Shown here piece after piece: positions 57,930-64,000 of a DNA stretch of 64,000 bases. The stretch lies in the NCBI GenBank assembly GCA_027943335.1, contig BSBK01006741.1:248001-312000 (forward strand), read 5' to 3'. Within the stretch, counting starts at the first letter, position 1; each line of letters opens with the position of its first letter. The notes beneath the pieces are model-generated. The model saw only the letters and a list, made by a program, of their open reading frames with translations. It was not told the DNA's origin and searched no databases. This stretch comes from Chamaecyparis obtusa. Its lineage: Eukaryota > Streptophyta > Pinopsida > Cupressales > Cupressaceae. Made by a program: the position numbers and the translations under genes.

Positions 57930-59778
57930 AACATGATACATAGACATCAACAAGGAACAACACTATCATCAAATCATCAGGATCCCATAGTAGCACCCGA
58001 TCCATCCCCAGCACCTGACCCATCCAAACCCCTATCATCTTGTCTATCCTGTGAAGGAGGAACCTGAGAAGTGCTAGCCATACTGGGCCTCTAAGTGACA
58101 TAGGTCATAAACTACTGCATCAACATAGCCACCTGGTCTATTCTGCCAACAATAGTAGATACATCTGTCCTCAATGACTGAACATCTTGTGAAAGAGTGT
58201 CAATACTAGGAGCTTCATGAGATGACTAACCCATAACTTGTGATCTAGGAACCTGTGGAGGCACCTGTTGTGCTAGAATCTGATCTTGTTGTACCTGATC
58301 TTGATCCTACTATGCTAAGGCAACCCACTATAACTGAACCATAGGATCCCAGCCACCAGGAATCTATCGAGAAACATCTACATGAGCCTGTCTCTGATCC
58401 CTTTGCTATCTCTACCATCTCTAATGTCTATCACTTGTTGGTGCTCTAGGATGTACAATCTTAGCCCCATGATCCTGTCAAAATTTTCCCCTAGCTCTAT
58501 CCCAAACATGTCTACCTCTCACTCAAGGTCCATCTCATCCTTGAACCATGACCTGAGGAGCTCTCTATCCTCACTGACCTCATTATTTCTGACATCTCCT
58601 CCTACCACCACCCCCATCCTCATTGTCATCACCTCCATCATCCTTAGATCTCTCATCACATCCAGGGATAGGCTCTAATGGATCTATAAATCTAAGGAAT
58701 CTATTCAAGCCCACCAGTCTTGATACTCATGTGACATACTAGCATCAGCAACATCTGCAAACAAAGACCATCCACAGTATGCCAAATGAGCAATCTGGTC
58801 ATAGGAAAACTAAAAATATATCTGAGCACCCCACAAGGATCTTTCTACCTGGACTCTATCATATAATGTTGTACCCTGTGGCATATCCTTCACTCTTCCA
58901 TACTACCTAGAAACCCAGCTAAAGTAGAAACACTTGATCATTGTAGTAGCTCTATCGATCATCCACTGAGTATAAAACATATATGGGAGCTTGTCGTCAT
59001 CCTCCCTCCATCACTTGCAACCTATATATGGACACCAATGAACCTGATCAAGATCATCAATCTGATAGCACCAATACTCAATTTTTCCCAGATGATGTTG
59101 GACAACCATGCCACCATATAGAAAAGCATAAGGGAAACCATGCTATCAAATCCTATCTGACACTGGCCTAGTGATGGGAAGATGCTCCCATACCCATAAT
59201 TGCAAGATCACAGTGCCTACTGACAAAGAAGCACTCTCTCTATATACAACCTCATGCAAGTCATGATAAAGCTGAGCAAGGACACATGAGCCCCAATTAA
59301 ACCATCGAGGCTGTGCAAGCAAGTCCTTGAGTATCCTACCCCATCCAACTAAGAAGCCATGACCTCGCCGGTCGGGAAGCAGTAATCCATCGATAAGAGC
59401 ACCCAATACTATTGGAAATGTGGTAAATGAAGCAAACTGTACCCATGTGATCGTATCATCATTAATAGTGTTATCTCCAAACACTCATCTATAGACTATA
59501 CTATCATACATAGAGTCATAATATACCATCTCTCTGCAACAAGGAATACACAACAATTGATACACATCCTCTGGTGTGATCATCATCTCTCCAAAAGGTA
59601 GATGAAAAGTATTGCAGTCAAAGTGCCATGTCTCTGCCACTATGGTAAGAAGGCCTTGATTTAGCTAAAACTACAGGATGTCAAGCAGAAAACTAAGACC
59701 ACACAACTCAATCACTCAAAACTCTGCGAGAGTCAAAGCTTGACCTAACTCAATGACCCATGAAGCTACGGTCTATAT
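57930..59778 (-). pseudogene. Antisense plant mobile domain (PMD) frame inside the Tat element
   Basis: Read on the minus strand from about 59778: VASWVIELGQALTLAEF, a TGA, then VIELCGLSFLLDIL, LNQGLLTIVAETWHFDCNTF, HLPFGEMMITPEDVYQLLCIP and ITWVQFASFTTFPIVLGAL. Next come WCYQIDDLDQVHWCPYIGCK and MPQGTTLYDRVQVERSLWGAQ. The C-terminal part is coiled-coil-like (DVQSLRTDVSTIVGRIDQVA), and the Gly-rich tail DGSGAGDGSGATMGS ends near 57980. The first part is the PMD signature, a domain shared by transposons and host silencing factors. Its function in retroelements is not settled. About ten stops, many TAG, make it dead here. Antisense genes in this place are known from Tat-group elements. Confidence 0.82.
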
Positions 59779-61115
59779 ATATAACTTACAGAAATGTGCC
59801 TATTTGGAAAAATCAAGAGAATCATATCAATTTTCTATATCAGTGAATCATTTTAAGTTAATCAACTCTATTAGTATCAGTATCAAGATCAAACCTAGTA
59901 CCGTTTGTTCATGTCTCTATGTCTTGAGAATAAATTATCAATCCTATCTATCAGTATCCCACTATCAGATTTACCCTACCAGATTGATAAATCACATTCA
60001 TTGGTACCATTATCCTGATATCCTAATCAATTGTTTTGTTAAACTACAAAAAACCTCACTATCTGGGAAATCAATCAATCAGTCAGAGTTATCAAATTGT
60101 TATCAGAAAATCAAGTTGGAAATTTGAAAAAATTTCAAAATCCTGCAGGTATCATTTGCCTATTACCACGTGGAATTTTACCTTATGCGGTGTAGAAAAG
60201 CTATTACACATTGCTTTATCATTACTAAGCATCATTTAACATTTCAGGTAGCACTTAATCAGGCCTAGGCGGCATAAAAAAGCTAGGGTTTTATACGCAA
60301 AAAAACATATCTAAATTGGTATAAAAACCCTACTGTTATGCGGAAACATATCAGTATCAGGCAAGGCATAAAAGTTACAAGGTGACACTTTACTACACGG
60401 AGGCATGAGTAAAAAGTGTGGATGTGTCACTTGATAAGGTTACGTGGCATTTTACTAATCCTAAGTGTCATTTTGCAAAAACTAAAATACAAGAGCAAGA
60501 AAAAGTTGTAATAAATGCGAAAAAAGAGCAATAAATGCACAAAAGGAGGTTTGAAATGACTCACATGAGGTCCATAGTCTAGTGGCCTTTGATAGTGATG
60601 ACCCCTCTTGAACTAATGCTCTCTGATAGGCACAACCATCACAAAAATCAAAGCAAGATCAAAGCAAAATCTCAATAGTCAAAAGTGAAAATGAATAGTA
60701 AATCTAGGTTTTTCAACCTAGTTAAGCTAATTCTGACCTAATTTAGAGGTGAAATTTTGACTTTGACCTATATTACCTAATGAAAAATTATCAATTCAAC
60801 GGGGGCAAATTGCTAAATCATGGCATATCATCAAATGTTTTTTAGAAATGAAAACATATTGGATCAATCAATCAAACAACATCAAATTTCAAATCAAGAA
60901 ATCAATATGTTTTATTTCTGAGGGGGCATCAGAGTAACAAATTGGCATCGAATATCGTAAAATCTGGGGCATCAAAATTTTTGAATCAGTATCAGCAGGG
61001 CATATTGGATCAAATCATATCATATCAGGCAGCAATCATATCATTGGCATATCAATAAATCAACAAATCAGGACTAAAAAATTTATTTGAATCAATGTTC
61101 TTTGCACATTAATTC
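59779..61115. other. Region between antisense frame and 3' LTR
   Basis: No coding. It is rich in ATCA and TATCA-type words (59800-59880 and 60930-61080). It contains the TATA and AAACCCTA inverted pair (60283-60333) and GTGTCACTT motifs like those in the leader. For the antisense frame this would be the promoter and 5' untranslated region. Confidence 0.55.
60283..60333. promoter_or_regulatory. Inverted pair of TATA plus AAACCCTA
   Basis: CTAGGGTTTTATAC at 60283-60296 and GTATAAAAACCCTAC at 60319-60333 are near-perfect reverse complements around a 22-base loop. On the minus strand the first reads GTATAAAACCCTAG, a TATA box fused to a telo-box-like AAACCCTA, about 500 bases upstream of the antisense PMD frame. 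The second gives the same arrangement on the plus strand, facing the 3' LTR. It is a candidate two-way promoter. Confidence 0.45.
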
Positions 61116-61128
61116 AAAGAGGGGCATT
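61116..61128 (+). other. Polypurine tract of the Tat element
   Basis: AAAGAGGGGCATT stands directly before the 3' LTR, as expected for the plus-strand primer of this group. Confidence 0.9.
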
Positions 61129-62100
61129 TGTAGACACTCAAAAATGGACAAGTGCTTTTTAAATCATTAAAATGGCTCTAAATAATCAAAATGCACTAAT
61201 TTTCATCAAAAAGGATCAAATCAATTTTTAAATGGACATTTATTAATGAAAAAGGATCAAATCAATTTAAATGGACATTTATTAAATCAAAGATTGGACA
61301 AAATCAATAAAATCAAAGGAAAAATTAAATGATGACATTAAATAATTAAATTAAAGCTTAAAGGGGTGAAAAACACTATATAATTGATTTTAATCAATTA
61401 ATTGTATAGTTGTTAAATCAAAAATCAAAGTGAACCTATTCCCTTACATGGCTAATTTAATTAATTGATATAATTTAACTAATCCTAATATCTTTCAACA
61501 AACAAATTGAGGAACCAATGAGAATTGAGAACACAAAGCACATGGATCACTCAAAGGAATTGAATCTCAATCACAGATTCCAAGCTTTGAATCTCATCCA
61601 CTCAATTTTGTCCTTTTGTCCAAAGCTTTGAGACAAGCATTTAACTTGTCCCCCCATTTAAAAAAATTGCAAAGTTTTTGACTCAACCAAGGCTAAATCA
61701 TGATTACTTCACTCTACCCCCTACCCTTGGGCATTTACTATAAATAAAAGTCATTTTGAGAGAAATAAGATAGAAGAGAATTAGAGAAAAAAGCATTGTT
61801 ATTATAGGCATTTTATGAGCATTTGATAGCAATTGAGAGCATTTAGCATTAGCATTTCAATTTATCATTGGCATAATGGATCATTGTGAGCTAGATTAAG
61901 CATTGTAGCGTCATACTTTCTCATTTTAGAAGTGTCACTAGTGGAGATTAAGCTGAGAGCTCTACTTACCACATCTAATTAGAGAACCATGAGATGTTAT
62001 GGATATTAAATGCATTTCTTAGTTTAAATTTGTATTGTATTTTCTTTGAATTGTTAGTTAATAGTCCTAATTTCATGAATGTGTATAGCATACACACACA
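61129..62100 (+). repeat. 3' LTR of the Tat element
   Basis: It is 972 bases, TGTAGACACT to CACACACA, the same length as the 5' LTR. By-eye differences number about 30, all substitutions. Confidence 0.96.
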
Positions 62101-62105
62101 GTATC
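62101..62105. repeat. Target-site duplication of the Tat element (right)
   Basis: GTATC, identical to 45266-45270. Confidence 0.95.
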
Positions 62106-62817
62106 CATTTCACCCCTAAAAATGTCTCACAGTCCTTCATATTATCAGATACTCAAGATTACATCAATACATGTCCAGCTACATGCCAACTTGCATTCTA
62201 AGGTCCACATGTCTGATTACATACAGAAATCCAAATCCATATTAGATGTAAACCTCTAAGAAGCTAACTATTGAGAGATCCCTAAAGGTTACAATATATA
62301 CAAGATCACAAGCCACAAGTCAGCCAAGGATATCACATTCTCCAAGAATAAAGAAAACATATTACAACAAGTAGTTCAAGATCCAATCATAAGAAATGCC
62401 CTCAGATGGATATGAAATGAAGCATGATCATAGAAGGAGGTCATCCATAAGCATAAGATCATTGAAAAATGTGCTAATGAAGCATGATCACACAAGAAGA
62501 TCATCCATAAGCAATAGGAAATCTTCACAAGATCCAACAACATAGATTTAGCCATAATGTGAAAAACATATATAGGTCCAAACCAAAATTAAGAAATCTC
62601 CATCAAAAAAGAATAGATCGAGATGAGAACCCAAATATAGATTCATCATGATGTCTAGAACATGTCAGAAGGTTCACGTGAGCTAAGATGCCAACTAGAA
62701 GGATCACCAACCAAAATACTAAAATTGACTAATAGTCCAACAGAATGAAAACAAAATGAAAGGGAAATCTTTTGGGGTGAAGCAAGATTTCCAAGAACCC
62801 AAGATTCTCTTGCATCA
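62106..62817 (-). repeat. Possible LTR, reverse orientation
   Basis: On the minus strand from 62817 the sequence TGATGCAAGAGAATCTTGGG, then ATCTTGCTTCACCCCAAAAG, resembles for about 60 bases the start of the 5' LTR at 42480 (TGATGCAGGAGCATCCTGGG, then ATCTTGCATCACCCAAAAA). Beyond that the similarity fades. It may be the 3' LTR of a related element whose internal part lies above 62818, cut by the Tat insertion at 62101. Confidence 0.4.
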
Positions 62818-64000
62818 AATACCCAGGGTTGTTTGAAAAGTGAGCCTCTCACTTTGATGATGCAAAAATAATTCACAACCAATCTTCAAACTTCATTTTG
62901 ACCTTCGATTTTCCAACCCTTATGGTCAAGAATATAAACCTGAACACTAAAAAAAAAATCCTTCTCAAATCTAATATGCACACACTCTGCAAAAAAAAAA
63001 TCTAGATAATAAACTCTCTAACAAAACCAAACTTATCAACATCATATCCATGTGCAAAACTTGCACTCTTCTTCTCAAACCCTCTTGGTAACTTCAGCCA
63101 CTTACCTTCATCACATATTTGATCACTCTCTTCCATCAACCCATTATCAAAAAATTTGTCATGAACTCTACTCATTCAACCACCTTTATCCTCTTCCTTC
63201 ATCATCATTATCTCTATCTTCAGTTTAGTCTTCATCTTCCCCCTCGGCATGTCCATCCTCATGCACAAATATTGGTTCATATCAAAGGAATATTGATCCT
63301 ACACCCATAACTACACTTCAACACATGCAATAATATCCTCATTCACAAAAGCAACTTGATCAATACCTAAATCAATCAAGAAACTCTTATCTTCTCTCTC
63401 AAACTCTCTAGGTGATCTCTATAACAAGTCATCATCTAACTCTTCACCAACAACATGTTCATCATTACAAATGAAAATCATATCCAAAACATTCTTATAC
63501 TGATCAACAATTCCATCAGCAACAATACCCTCACTACTGACTTGAACAATATTGCACTCATTAGCTAACCCAACTAGGTTATCAAATTCAACCAAAGTAA
63601 ACTCATTTCCATCCTCTATTGTGTCAACATCCTTAACACCAAAAACCTCTTTGTCACCCTAAAAAAGAAGACATTCCTTAAATTTTTCATCGTATCCAAT
63701 CAAATGATTACGAAACTCATCCATAACCATGTCTACCTTATCTTCATAAATTTCATTTGTACCTAATGTCAAAATATTTACAAGTGGGTTTACCTCATCC
63801 TCATAAACAACCCTAATTTGATTTCTCCTCCTTTGAACAATCCTTCTCACATGACAAATAATCCAAATCTTGATCAGTAAGTACCAACTCAACATCTTCA
63901 ACTTAATTTTCTCCATCATTACTAAACTCTTATCCAATAAATACCCTTCCAACAATTTCAATTCTCTAGCATGTATACCATCCAATGCATCTCTAATTTC
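62818..64000 (-). pseudogene. Decayed coding sequence of unknown identity, runs off the window
   Basis: The minus strand from 64000 to about 63030 gives a nearly continuous frame: IRDALDGIHARELKLLEG, a 108-codon open part (63985-63659), a TAG, then GDKEVFGVKDVDTIEDGNEF, VEFDNLVGLANECNIVQVSS, EDKSFLIDLGIDQVAFVNED, and after more stops WLKLPRGFEKKSASFAHGYD. It is acidic and rich in Asp, Val and Glu. I recognise no domain. If the LTR-like start at 62817 is real, this is the 3' end of a retroelement coding region. Otherwise it could be a host-derived frame. Confidence 0.4.

Larger units (their letters stand above)
45271..62100 (+). mobile_element. Ty3/gypsy retrotransposon of the Tat group, full length
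   Basis: Two LTRs of exactly 972 bases, a perfect GTATC duplication, a tRNA-type primer site, gag and pol with a second archaeal-type RNase H, a purine tract before the 3' LTR, and total length 16.8 kb. A long leader (2.5 kb), a long region between pol and the 3' LTR (5 kb) and an antisense PMD frame there fit the Tat lineage (relatives include Ogre, Grande and Retand). By eye about 30 of 972 LTR positions differ, so it is much younger than the copia element. Gag and pol carry about 16 stops and at least three frameshifts, which is many for its LTR age. It may have been copied while already defective. Confidence 0.95.

Overview
This window reads as intergenic DNA of a seed plant with a very large genome, most likely a gymnosperm (conifer-like). 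That is an inference. The DNA is AT-rich, I find no intact host gene in 64 kb, and nearly everything is nested LTR retrotransposons plus one large DNA transposon. Only one piece of recognisable host coding sequence is present: a broken copy of the nucleolar GTPase NOG1 carried inside the DNA transposon.

Layout: 1-4127 is AT-rich DNA with a badly decayed minus-strand reading frame of unknown identity. 4133-19047 is an old Ty1/copia element (5-bp target duplication GGTTT on both sides, LTRs about 1.3 kb and roughly 91% alike where compared). It is split at 9732-17452 by a second insertion, which contains a giant imperfect palindrome: two LTR-plus-primer-binding-site units facing each other, with arms of about 2.2 kb. 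19147-29007 is a CACTA-type (En/Spm) element with matching termini and a 3-bp TTT duplication. It has no visible transposase. It carries the NOG1 fragment, a dense cluster of RNA-foldable inverted repeats, a 0.68-kb direct duplication, a LINE-like scrap and two tandem arrays. 31.1-36.7 kb is a stack of truncated elements: a Ty3/gypsy pol fragment, a copia 5' half and a reverse-oriented copia-type LTR. 37441-42480 is a reverse-oriented chromovirus-like Ty3/gypsy element with an almost open gag-pol and a 5' LTR, cut off before its chromodomain and 3' LTR. 45271-62100 is a 16.8-kb Ty3/gypsy element of the Tat group (two 972-bp LTRs, GTATC duplication, archaeal-type second RNase H, G-patch). Between pol and the 3' LTR it carries an antisense reading frame for a plant mobile domain (PMD) protein. 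62106-64000 holds a decayed minus-strand frame and a possible LTR start.

How the parts work together: the autonomous retroelements encode the usual capsid, protease, integrase, reverse transcriptase and RNase H set, but every copy here is broken by stops or frameshifts. The stops in the copia element are overwhelmingly TAG at positions where CAG is expected, as deamination of methylated CHG cytosines would give. Relative age by LTR similarity is copia (old) and then Tat (young, about 97%). The nested palindrome postdates the copia element.

The most unusual signals are: (1) two neighbouring hairpins at 22822-22901 and 22994-23084 that share a 34-nt loop and 3' flank but have different, each self-complementary, stems; (2) an inverted duplication of part of the captured NOG1 coding sequence; (3) the antisense PMD frame with a TATA/AAACCCTA inverted pair upstream of it; (4) the inverted-LTR palindrome.
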